Of a stretch of 64,000 nt of DNA, positions 57,452 to 64,000 are shown piece after piece. Numbering within the stretch: position 1 is the first letter of the stretch; each line of letters begins with the position of its first letter. The stretch comes from Luteibacter sp. OK325 (GTDB lineage Bacteria > Pseudomonadota > Gammaproteobacteria > Xanthomonadales > Rhodanobacteraceae), in contig NZ_QAOX01000007.1 in assembly GCF_003050935.1 (NCBI RefSeq), positions 1-64,000 of the forward strand, written 5' to 3'. The notes beneath the pieces are model-generated. The model saw only the letters and a program-made list of their open reading frames with translations, made no database searches and was not told the origin of the DNA. Position numbers and translations under genes: made by a program.

Positions 57452-58393
57452 ATGAGCACCTCAACGTCAGAATTGACACACTTGTCGCAATCGAAGGAGA
57501 CGGCACGCGAGGACTTCGAAGGCGTCCCTCCGGGGGAAATCCCTCCCGAGGGTCTTCAGGTTGGGCTGATCTGGATAAGCTACGGAACGCCCGAAGCTAA
57601 TCGCGTGAAAATCGATCTATGCGAATACGACGACAACAGTCATGTTGTCGAAAAGCACGTACTGCAATCAGTCGAACTGCACGCGCCTATCGACGTCAGG
57701 GTCGATCTGCCTTTTCCCTGTCAGTCTGTCGTGTTTGCCTTGTTTGCTTTCCCCCGACTCACTGTGGAGACTACTGCTCGAGTCTTTGCGGACGACGGCG
57801 CGATTCTGAGGGAGCACATCTGGCTCGCCGGGGACGACCTGAACACGCTCTTCGGCTACGAAGGCAGTGGCGAAAAACGTGCGACGTATTTTACCGTTAC
57901 AGGCGGAGCGAACCTCTTCCTTGACAATGTGCTCATGACCGAGTGGGACGACCCCGCGACGCCAGAACTGATCGTCACGAATGGTGACTTTGAAAATGAC
58001 GACGCCTGGGTCTTTCATGGTTCTTCGATCTGGTTGCCGGCGCCGCCTTCGCGTCGCGTGGGGCTCAGTTCTGGGCCGCTCGGTGATGCATCCATAGAGC
58101 AGAAAATATTCTTACCCGTTGCCGGCAAGTATTCGCTCAGCTTCACGCTCCGCCATAAGACCACGACGCTGGAGCCGGATCGTGGCAAAGTCTTGATAGA
58201 AACATACAATCGGACGCATGAGAGTGCCATTGAAGTGAAAGCCAACGGCGTGTATCCGATCAGTCTCGTCTTCGATATCCCGGAAGACGACATCGGCGTA
58301 GATCAGGCGTTGCGCATCGTCAAACTGGGAAGCGAAAATACCGGTCTGCAGTCGTGGGAGATCGACGACGTTCGGATGGTCGCTTTATTGTAG
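57452..58393 (+). CDS. Hypothetical protein with carbohydrate-binding-like beta-sandwich
   Basis: 313 aa, no signal peptide, function not recognised. GGAGGG lies 8 nt before the ATG at 57452. The C-terminal about 140 residues start with IVTNGDFENDDAWVF, the N-G-D-F-E...W opening typical of CBM_4_9-like jelly-roll domains, and continue with alternating beta-type strands (KYSLSFTLRHKTTTL, GVYPISLVFDIPEDDIGVDQALRIVKLGS). The N-terminal half is also strand-rich and acidic. It may bind glycans, but lacking a secretion signal it would act inside the cell or leave by a non-Sec route. Codon use includes more A/T-ending codons than neighbours, hinting at transfer. Confidence 0.65.
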   Translation: MSTSTSELTHLSQSKETAREDFEGVPPGEIPPEGLQVGLIWISYGTPEANRVKIDLCEYDDNSHVVEKHVLQSVELHAPIDVRVDLPFPCQSVVFALFAFPRLTVETTARVFADDGAILREHIWLAGDDLNTLFGYEGSGEKRATYFTVTGGANLFLDNVLMTEWDDPATPELIVTNGDFENDDAWVFHGSSIWLPAPPSRRVGLSSGPLGDASIEQKIFLPVAGKYSLSFTLRHKTTTLEPDRGKVLIETYNRTHESAIEVKANGVYPISLVFDIPEDDIGVDQALRIVKLGSENTGLQSWEIDDVRMVALL

Positions 58394-58455
58394 AGGCCTT
58401 GGCGGCGAAGGTCGCTTGCCGCAGACTCGGGACGATCTGCCCGAGGAAGCGATCC

Positions 58456-60210
58456 ATGTCCGACACCGACATCTTCGGCGACGTCCGCGTCACCACGCAT
58501 CGCGATGGCGACGACCTGCTGAGCGCCGGCCTCGGGTTGCGTGGTCTTGCGGGGACATCGACACGCTTCGCGCAGCCGGCCTCACCGACTCCTGCGGAGT
58601 TGCGCCAACGCGCCATCCAGTCCAGTTGGAAGGGCATCGCCGATCTGGGTCCGCTCGGTGGATTCGGCACGTTGTACGGCAGCGTGCCGAACGTTCCCGG
58701 TCGCGAATTCACGACGTTCGCCAATCTTCCCGGTGCGCGTGCATCGCATCGCGTGCTGGCTCAGATACCCGATGACTTCGATCGCAACAAGCGCTGCCTC
58801 GTCGTTACCGCTTCGTCCGGCTCACGCGGTATCTACGGATCCATCGCCCTGGCCGGTGGCTGGGGTCTTCCGCGCGGATGCGCTGTCGCTTATACGGATA
58901 AGGGCGGCGGTGCAGGGTATTTCGATCCCGCAGACAGTACGGGTGTCGTGCTCGATGGCACCCGTGCCAAAGCCGGCTCGGCACCGTTGGAGTTCGAACC
59001 GCAAGGTGTGAGCGCCGATGCAGGCATCGCGGTGAAACATGCTCACTCGGGTGACCATCCCGAGGCGGACTGGGGCCGTCATGTCCTGCAGGCCGCGCGT
59101 TTCGGCCTGGCCATGCTCGACCGCGCCTTCCCCGACGAGGCCCCCTTCACCGCGCAGAACACGACGATCATCGCCACCGGCATCTCGAACGGCGGTGGGG
59201 CGGTGTTGCGAGCTGCGGGGGACGACAAGGACGGCATCCTCGCCGCCGTGGTCGCGCTGGAACCGAACATCCATGTGCGCGGTGCGGGCCGCTCGTTCTA
59301 CGACTACGCCACGGAGGCCGCCTTGCTGCTACCGGCCGCACTCGCGGCGCGCGACTTCGACGGCGTGCCGTTCGCCCGCGTCGGCCTCGCGTCGCCGACG
59401 GCCTGGGCATTGCGATGCGCTTCGCTGCGCGCCCACGGCCGGCTTACCGCCTTGATGCCCGGAGCGCAGGCCGAGGAAGCCCTGGCCATGCTCAGGGCAG
59501 GCGGCTGGCACGACGAGGTCCTCGCCACGGCGGCCTCGTCCACCTCGCTGGATCTGTGGCGAGTCGTGACGGTGGCCTATGCGTCGGCGTATCTGAAGCG
59601 CGATGCCGCGCATATGCCAGCCGGGTTTTCTTACCGGGCGTACCACGCGGCCGGCGTCGTCGGTCCGGCCGACGCCCTGCTCAAGGCGACATGGTGGGCG
59701 GAGGGCTCGGGCGTCCCGCCGGGTGCCGGCGTCCTGCTCGCTGGTGGCACCGATCTCTCCCTCGATCCGACCCTGCCGGGTGTGCTGAGCCTGCGTGAGC
59801 TGCAGACCGGCCACGGGATCGAGGCGGAGCAACTTCGCGCGGCCGTCGACGCCACTACGGCCGAGCTGCCCCGCGACGGCCTGCCCATCCTGATCGTCCA
59901 CGGGGCGCAGGACGGCCTCATCCCGGCGGCCTTCAGCTCGGAACCGTATGTGAGGTGGCTGCGTGACGCCGGACGCACGCCGGTGTTCTGGAAGGTCCCC
60001 TACGCCCAGCACTTCGATGCTTTCCTGGCCTTCCCGGACTTCGGCGACCGGCACGCCCCGTTACTGCCTTTCGGCTACGCGGCGCTGGACCGCGCCTGGG
60101 CGCACATGAATGAGGGCAGGGCGCTGCCCGAGGACGCCGCCGTGCGTGACACGCGTCCCCGTGGCGCCGGCCCGCTGACCGCCGAAACGCTAGCCTTGCC
60201 GCAAAACTGA
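58456..60210 (+). CDS. D-(-)-3-hydroxybutyrate oligomer hydrolase
   Basis: 584 aa. It matches the 3HB-oligomer hydrolase family, which degrades short 3-hydroxybutyrate oligomers from PHB breakdown to monomers. Seen: [36 protein letters not shown], the nucleophile elbow [14 protein letters not shown] near residue 240, [14 protein letters not shown] (acid) and YAQHFDAF (His). No signal peptide at the chosen start (ATG at 58456, GAGGA upstream), suggesting an intracellular enzyme, whereas some homologues are secreted. No phaC or other PHB gene is nearby. Confidence 0.87.
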   Translation: MSDTDIFGDVRVTTHRDGDDLLSAGLGLRGLAGTSTRFAQPASPTPAELRQRAIQSSWKGIADLGPLGGFGTLYGSVPNVPGREFTTFANLPGARASHRVLAQIPDDFDRNKRCLVVTASSGSRGIYGSIALAGGWGLPRGCAVAYTDKGGGAGYFDPADSTGVVLDGTRAKAGSAPLEFEPQGVSADAGIAVKHAHSGDHPEADWGRHVLQAARFGLAMLDRAFPDEAPFTAQNTTIIATGISNGGGAVLRAAGDDKDGILAAVVALEPNIHVRGAGRSFYDYATEAALLLPAALAARDFDGVPFARVGLASPTAWALRCASLRAHGRLTALMPGAQAEEALAMLRAGGWHDEVLATAASSTSLDLWRVVTVAYASAYLKRDAAHMPAGFSYRAYHAAGVVGPADALLKATWWAEGSGVPPGAGVLLAGGTDLSLDPTLPGVLSLRELQTGHGIEAEQLRAAVDATTAELPRDGLPILIVHGAQDGLIPAAFSSEPYVRWLRDAGRTPVFWKVPYAQHFDAFLAFPDFGDRHAPLLPFGYAALDRAWAHMNEGRALPEDAAVRDTRPRGAGPLTAETLALPQN

Positions 60211-60335
60211 GCGACCATCACGCTTTCTCGCTTGAACTCTTGGGGATAGGGCGCCATCTTTGTTGGCCTTGCAGCCCCCCGGAGCCGGTCGCACGAAGCG
60301 ACTGGACCGATTTTCAACGAGTTACAGGAATTGCG

Positions 60336-60842
60336 ATGACCATCAACGTCACCATGAAGACCAACAAGGGCGACCTTCACCTTCGCCTGCACGACGAGAA
60401 GACCCCGATGACGGTGGCCAACTTCGTGAATCTGGCCAAGCGCGGCTATTACGACGGCAAGACCTTCCACCGCGTGATCGCCGACTTCATGGTCCAGGGC
60501 GGCTGCCCCGAGGGTTCGGGCCGCGGCGGTCCGGGCTACAAGTTCGGCGACGAGTTCGACGCCAGCCTCAAGCACGACAAGCCGGGCGTCCTGTCCATGG
60601 CCAATGCCGGCCCGGGGACCAATGGCTCGCAGTTCTTCATCACCCACGGCCCGACCCCGTGGCTGGACGGCAAGCACAGCGTGTTCGGCGAGATCATCGG
60701 TGCCGAAGACCAGAAGATCGTCGACGCGATTCGCCAGGACGACACCATTGAGAAGGTGGTTGTCGAGGGCGACGTGGACGCGCTGCTGGAGAAGCAGGCG
60801 GCGAATGTCGCCAAGTGGAATGAGGTGCTGGACGCGCGTTAA
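60336..60842 (+). CDS. ppiB: Peptidyl-prolyl cis-trans isomerase, cyclophilin type
   Basis: 168 aa, cytoplasmic cyclophilin. Signatures: [22 protein letters not shown] (Arg catalytic), [38 protein letters not shown] and [12 protein letters not shown]. It speeds proline isomerisation during folding. AGGAA precedes the ATG at 60336; a longer upstream frame lacks support. A strong hairpin terminator follows. Confidence 0.96.
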   Translation: MTINVTMKTNKGDLHLRLHDEKTPMTVANFVNLAKRGYYDGKTFHRVIADFMVQGGCPEGSGRGGPGYKFGDEFDASLKHDKPGVLSMANAGPGTNGSQFFITHGPTPWLDGKHSVFGEIIGAEDQKIVDAIRQDDTIEKVVVEGDVDALLEKQAANVAKWNEVLDAR

Positions 60843-60863
60843 GCGGCCGGTTTTCCTGTGTTT

Positions 60864-60896
60864 GAAACGCCGCCTTCCGGGCGGCGTTTCTGTTTC
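60864..60896 (+). terminator. Intrinsic terminator of ppiB
   Basis: Perfect 11-bp stem (60864-60874 with 60880-60890), 5-nt loop, followed by TGTTTCT. It begins 22 nt after the ppiB stop. Confidence 0.75.
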
Positions 60897-60913
60897 TGGC
60901 CCGCTGGAGCGGG

Positions 60914-60979
60914 ATCGCCGCTGAAGCGGCTCCCACACTTCCTGCGCAGGTCTTGTGTGGGAGCCGCTTCAGCGGCGAT
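60914..60979. repeat. Two REP-like palindromes, back to back
   Basis: Reversed copy at 60914-60936, preceded by ggcccgctggagcggg, a relic of the composite-unit middle; forward copy at 60957-60979. Between the ppiB terminator and the aminotransferase promoter. Confidence 0.9.
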
Positions 60980-60992
60980 GCCCCTCCCACCC

Positions 60993-61013
60993 GGCCGTGT
61001 TAAAATAACGGCC
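60993..61013 (+). promoter_or_regulatory. Extended -10 promoter inside a short palindrome
   Basis: TGTTAAAAT (extended -10, TG-N-TAAAAT, 60998-61006) sits inside a dyad GGCCGT...ACGGCC (60993-60998 and 61008-61013). Transcription would begin about 61013, some 28 nt before the aminotransferase ATG. The dyad could be an operator or simple symmetry. Confidence 0.4.
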
Positions 61014-61040
61014 TTTGCCCCGTCCCCCTCCGAGGAAACG

Positions 61041-62240
61041 ATGCCGCAGCTCGCCACGCGAATGGGTCGCGCCAAACCCAGTGCGATCATGGTCATTGCC
61101 GAAAAGGCCAAGCGCCTGAAAGCGGAGGGGCGCGACATTGTCAGCTTCTCGATCGGTGTCCCCAACTTCCTCCCCGGCGAGCACGTCTACGCCGCGGCCC
61201 GCGAGGCCCTGGCCAAGGATTCCGGCCAGTACGGCAGCAACCGCGGCTCCGACGCGCTGGTCGACGCCTTCCTCGGCCACATCGAGGCCCTCGGCCTGAC
61301 GGGCTACAAGCGCGAGAACGTCTCCACCGGCGTCGGCGCCAAGCAGATCCTCTACAACCTGGCCGAGGCGCTGCTGGACGAGGGCGACGAGATCGCCTTC
61401 CCGGCGCCGTACTGGACCAGCTACCTCGACATCGCCGAGATCGTCGGCGCGAAGATCAACATCCTGCCGTGCCCGCCGGAGCAGCACTACAAGCTCACAC
61501 CGGCGCAGCTGGACGAAGCACTGGCCCGCAAGCCGCGCGTGTTCCTGTTCAACAACCCGTCGAACCCCACCGGCATGGTCTATACGCGCGATGAAATCGT
61601 CGCGCTGGCGGATGTCATCGCGACGTATCCGGACACCTGGATCATCACCGACGACATCTACAACACCATGGTGTTCGACGGCGTGGGTTACCACAACTTC
61701 GTGCACATCCGTCCGGAACTGAAGGATCGCGTGATCTTCGTCGATTCCTTGTCGAAGACCTACGGCATGCCGGGCTGGCGTGTCGGCTTCATCGCCGCGC
61801 CGGAATCGGTGGCCAGGGCCGTGACCACGCTCAACTCGAACCACATCACCAGCCTGCCGGAAGTGATCACCGCCGCGGCCATCGCTGCGTTGTCGGGTCC
61901 GCAGGACGTGCCGGCCGCGAAGTGCGCCGAGTTCGCGGTCAAGCGCGACCGCGTATACAACGCGCTGGTCTCGATTCCGGGCGTGGTCTGCCCGCGTCCG
62001 CAGGGCGCGTTCTACGCGTTCCCGGATATCTCGGTGGCCTTCGGCAAGAAGCACAACGGCGTGGCAATCACCTCCGACGTGGACTTCTGCGCCGCACTGC
62101 TCGAGACCAAGGGCGTGGCCTGCGTGCCGGGCTCGGCCTTTGGCGAGCCGCGCGCGCTGCGCATTTCCTATTCCTGCCCGGACGAGGCACTCGACAAGGG
62201 CATGGCCCGCATCGTCGAGTTCTTCGCCGAGCTCACCTGA
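61041..62240 (+). CDS. Pyridoxal-phosphate aminotransferase, aspartate aminotransferase type
   Basis: 399 aa, class I/II aminotransferase of the AAT I-beta type. Visible: [46 protein letters not shown] (N-P-T-G), [11 protein letters not shown] (Asp contacting the PLP ring nitrogen), the PLP-lysine in [17 protein letters not shown], and [12 protein letters not shown] (Arg binding the carboxylate). It would transfer the amino group between aspartate and 2-oxoglutarate or related pairs. The ATG at 61041 has GAGGA upstream. mdh follows after 34 bp, so oxaloacetate from this enzyme and malate dehydrogenase are expressed from neighbouring genes. Confidence 0.92.
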   Translation: MPQLATRMGRAKPSAIMVIAEKAKRLKAEGRDIVSFSIGVPNFLPGEHVYAAAREALAKDSGQYGSNRGSDALVDAFLGHIEALGLTGYKRENVSTGVGAKQILYNLAEALLDEGDEIAFPAPYWTSYLDIAEIVGAKINILPCPPEQHYKLTPAQLDEALARKPRVFLFNNPSNPTGMVYTRDEIVALADVIATYPDTWIITDDIYNTMVFDGVGYHNFVHIRPELKDRVIFVDSLSKTYGMPGWRVGFIAAPESVARAVTTLNSNHITSLPEVITAAAIAALSGPQDVPAAKCAEFAVKRDRVYNALVSIPGVVCPRPQGAFYAFPDISVAFGKKHNGVAITSDVDFCAALLETKGVACVPGSAFGEPRALRISYSCPDEALDKGMARIVEFFAELT

Positions 62241-62274
62241 TCATTCCCAAGCGATATTCCTGAGGAGTCGAAAG

Positions 62275-63258
62275 ATGAAAGCACCCGTTCGCGTTGCCGT
62301 GACCGGCGCAGCCGGCCAGATCGGCTATGCCCTCCTGTTCCGTATCGCCGCCGGCGACATGCTGGGTCCGGACCAGCCGGTCATCCTGCACCTGCTTGAA
62401 ATCACTCCGGCGCTGCCGACCCTGCAGGGCGTGGTGATGGAGCTCAATGACTGCGCGTTCCCGACGCTCGCTGGCATCGTCGCCACCGACGACGTCAACG
62501 TCGCTTTCAAGGACGTCGATTACGCACTGCTCGTCGGTGCGCGTCCGCGCGGCCCGGGCATGGAGCGCAAGGACCTGCTCGAAGCCAACGGCGCCATCTT
62601 CGGCCCGCAGGGCAAGGCCCTGAACGACCACGCCAAGCGCGACGTGCGCGTGCTCGTCGTCGGCAACCCGGCCAACACCAATGCGCTGATCGCCCAGCAG
62701 AACGCGCCGGATCTCGATCCGAAGTGCTTCACGGCCATGGTTCGCCTGGACCATAACCGCGCGCTGTCGCAGCTGGCCGAGAAGACCGGCTCGCACTCGA
62801 CCGACATCGCCAGGCTCACCATCTGGGGCAATCACAGCTCCACGCAGTACCCGGACCTGCACCAGACCACGGTGAAGGGCAAGGCGGCGCTCGAGCAGGT
62901 CGACCAGGCCTGGTACGAGAGCGACTTCATTCCGACCGTGCAGCAGCGTGGTGCGGCCATCATCAAGGCCCGTGGCGCCTCGTCGGCCGCGTCGGCAGCT
63001 TCGGCCGCCATCGACCACATGCGCGACTGGACGCTCGGCACGGCCGAGGGTGACTGGGTTTCCATGGGTATCCCGTCGGATGGCTCGTACGGCGTCGAGA
63101 AGGGCGTGATCTTCGGCTACCCGGTGACCGTGAAGAACGGCAAGTACGCCATCGTCCAGGGTCTGGCGATCAACGCGTTCTCGCAGGCTCGCATCGATGC
63201 GACCGAGAAGGAACTGCGTGAAGAGCGTGCAGGCGTGGCGCATCTGTTCGCGAAGTAA
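62275..63258 (+). CDS. mdh: Malate dehydrogenase
   Basis: 327 aa. It interconverts malate and oxaloacetate with NAD in the TCA cycle. Motifs: [19 protein letters not shown] (NAD site), [15 protein letters not shown] (substrate Arg loop), [20 protein letters not shown]-like [15 protein letters not shown], and [14 protein letters not shown]-like [15 protein letters not shown] with the catalytic His. This is the about 330-aa type found in Xanthomonads and Neisseria, closer to cytosolic eukaryotic MDH than to E. coli Mdh. GAGGAG precedes the ATG at 62275. A strong terminator follows. Confidence 0.97.
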   Translation: MKAPVRVAVTGAAGQIGYALLFRIAAGDMLGPDQPVILHLLEITPALPTLQGVVMELNDCAFPTLAGIVATDDVNVAFKDVDYALLVGARPRGPGMERKDLLEANGAIFGPQGKALNDHAKRDVRVLVVGNPANTNALIAQQNAPDLDPKCFTAMVRLDHNRALSQLAEKTGSHSTDIARLTIWGNHSSTQYPDLHQTTVKGKAALEQVDQAWYESDFIPTVQQRGAAIIKARGASSAASAASAAIDHMRDWTLGTAEGDWVSMGIPSDGSYGVEKGVIFGYPVTVKNGKYAIVQGLAINAFSQARIDATEKELREERAGVAHLFAK

Positions 63259-63286
63259 GTTCGCAGCAGGTTTTTGCAAATAAGAG

Positions 63287-63315
63287 GGCCGCGCTGCAAA
63301 GCGCGGCCTTTTTTT
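63287..63315 (+). terminator. Intrinsic terminator of mdh
   Basis: 8-bp stem GGCCGCGC/GCGCGGCC (63287-63294 with 63301-63308), 6-nt loop, then seven T, 28 nt after the mdh stop. Confidence 0.9.
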
Positions 63316-63321
63316 GTTGTT

Positions 63322-63419
63322 GTGGGAGCCGCTTCAGCGGCGATTGGGTGCTTGCCTCAACCTGGCCCGCTCCCGCGGGATCGCCGCTGAAGCGGCTCCC
63401 ACAAGAAGCGGCTCCCACA
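63322..63419. repeat. Composite REP unit plus half copy
   Basis: Forward copy (63322-63344), middle gggtgcttgcctc...ggcccgctcccgcggg, reversed copy (63380-63402): 81 bp, as at 51215. A truncated second reversed arm (aagcggctcccacat, 63405-63419) follows immediately, a partial duplication. Confidence 0.9.
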
Positions 63420-63434
63420 TGGTTTACTACGCCC

Positions 63435-64000
63435 ATGGCCCATAGCTCCCGACTCGTCGTCTTCGTCGCCCTTGCCTCGAACGTCGCCATCGCCGTGGCG
63501 AAATTCGTCGCCGCGGCGCTCACCGGTAGTTCCGCCATGCTCTCCGAGGGCGTGCACTCGCTGGTGGACAGCGTCAACGAAGTGCTCCTGCTCTACGGCC
63601 TGAAGCGCTCACAGCGCCCGCCGAACCGCCAGCACCCACTGGGCTTCGGTCGCGAGCTGTACTTCTGGAGTTTCATCGTCGCGCTGCTGGTGCTCAGCCT
63701 CGGTGCGGGCTTCTCGCTATACGAGGGTGTCAATCACATTCTTACCCCGGAACCGTTGAAGGACCCGACGGCCAACTACATCGTGCTGGCTGTAAGCGCG
63801 CTGTTTGAAGGCAGCTCGTGGTACCTCTCGCTAAAGAGCGTGCAGCGGAAGAAGGGCAAGTACGGCTACTTCGAAGCATTCCGCCGGACCAAGGATCCGA
63901 CCACGTTTTCGGTGTTGTTCGAGGACACGGCAGCGCTGCTGGGCCTGGGCATAGCGGCCATCGGCGTCTACCTCTCCCATGCGTTGAACGATCCACGCAT
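63435..64000 (+). CDS. Cation diffusion facilitator transporter (partial, runs off window)
   Basis: First 188 codons; the gene continues past the window edge. Reading from the ATG at 63435 gives a CDF-family protein: TM1 (LVVFVALASNVAIAVAKF), TM2 with the metal-site pair in SEGVHSLVDSVNE (His...Asp), the cytoplasmic HPLGFGRELYFW signature, then further hydrophobic segments and SVLFEDTAALLG in TM5 (second half of the transport site). This sub-type with E-G-x-H-S is widespread in bacteria; the metal is probably Zn or Mn but not decidable here. The C-terminal domain is not visible. No metal-responsive site noted upstream, only REP palindromes. Confidence 0.88.
   Translation, partial: MAHSSRLVVFVALASNVAIAVAKFVAAALTGSSAMLSEGVHSLVDSVNEVLLLYGLKRSQRPPNRQHPLGFGRELYFWSFIVALLVLSLGAGFSLYEGVNHILTPEPLKDPTANYIVLAVSALFEGSSWYLSLKSVQRKKGKYGYFEAFRRTKDPTTFSVLFEDTAALLGLGIAAIGVYLSHALNDPR

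Overview
The window is GC-rich, tightly packed gammaproteobacterial chromosome. Gene content and order (rpsA-ihfB-lapA-lapB-wecA-like-wbpM-like-galU; smc-zipA; prfB-lysS) and the dispersed 'GTGGGAGCCGCTTCAGCGGC' palindromes point to Xanthomonadales, most likely Rhodanobacteraceae (Luteibacter/Dyella type). This placement is inferred from synteny and protein style; no database search was possible. No rRNA, tRNA, CRISPR, phage or insertion sequence was recognised.

Layout. 1-388: no convincing gene, with a perfect 20-bp inverted repeat at the edge. 389-2889 (-): an FkbM-type methyltransferase behind an unusual lipoprotein/membrane protein. 2996-8567: histidine-degradation genes, hutI (-) translationally coupled behind a ClC H+/Cl- antiporter and a GNAT/nitrilase fusion, with hutF divergent (+). 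8963-11002: asparagine synthetase asnB preceded by what reads as a complete ribosome-mediated attenuator, with an Asn-rich leader peptide, mutually exclusive hairpins and a terminator. This is the most interesting signal in the window. 11137-14424: prfB with the classic +1 programmed frameshift, lysS, a YciI-like protein and a BolA-like protein. 14572-19810: smc, zipA and a PaiB-like flavin protein.

20133-37462: a seven-gene trehalose/alpha-glucan operon (glgE, treS-maltokinase fusion, glgB, glgX, treZ, malQ, treY). It encodes both routes linking trehalose and alpha-glucan: trehalose to maltose to maltose-1-P to glucan (TreS/Mak/GlgE/GlgB), and glucan to trehalose (GlgX/MalQ/TreY/TreZ). Most junctions are 4-bp overlaps. 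An acyl-CoA-binding protein gene converges on its end. 37817-46226: cmk, rpsA, ihfB, lapA, lapB, then three genes starting surface-polysaccharide synthesis (GT4 glycosyl-phosphate transferase, WbpM-like dehydratase, GalU).

46357-64000: amidase (-); diheme and triheme cytochromes c (+); Mug-like glycosylase and DUF71-type PP-loop ATPase (-); typA (-); a frameshifted lipoprotein carrying a C-terminal type IV pilin-like domain (-); three orphan hypothetical genes around a G-rich tract; a 3-hydroxybutyrate-oligomer hydrolase; ppiB; a class I aminotransferase; mdh; and the start of a cation diffusion facilitator. REP-like palindromes, several as paired composite units of about 81 bp, sit in most larger intergenic gaps.
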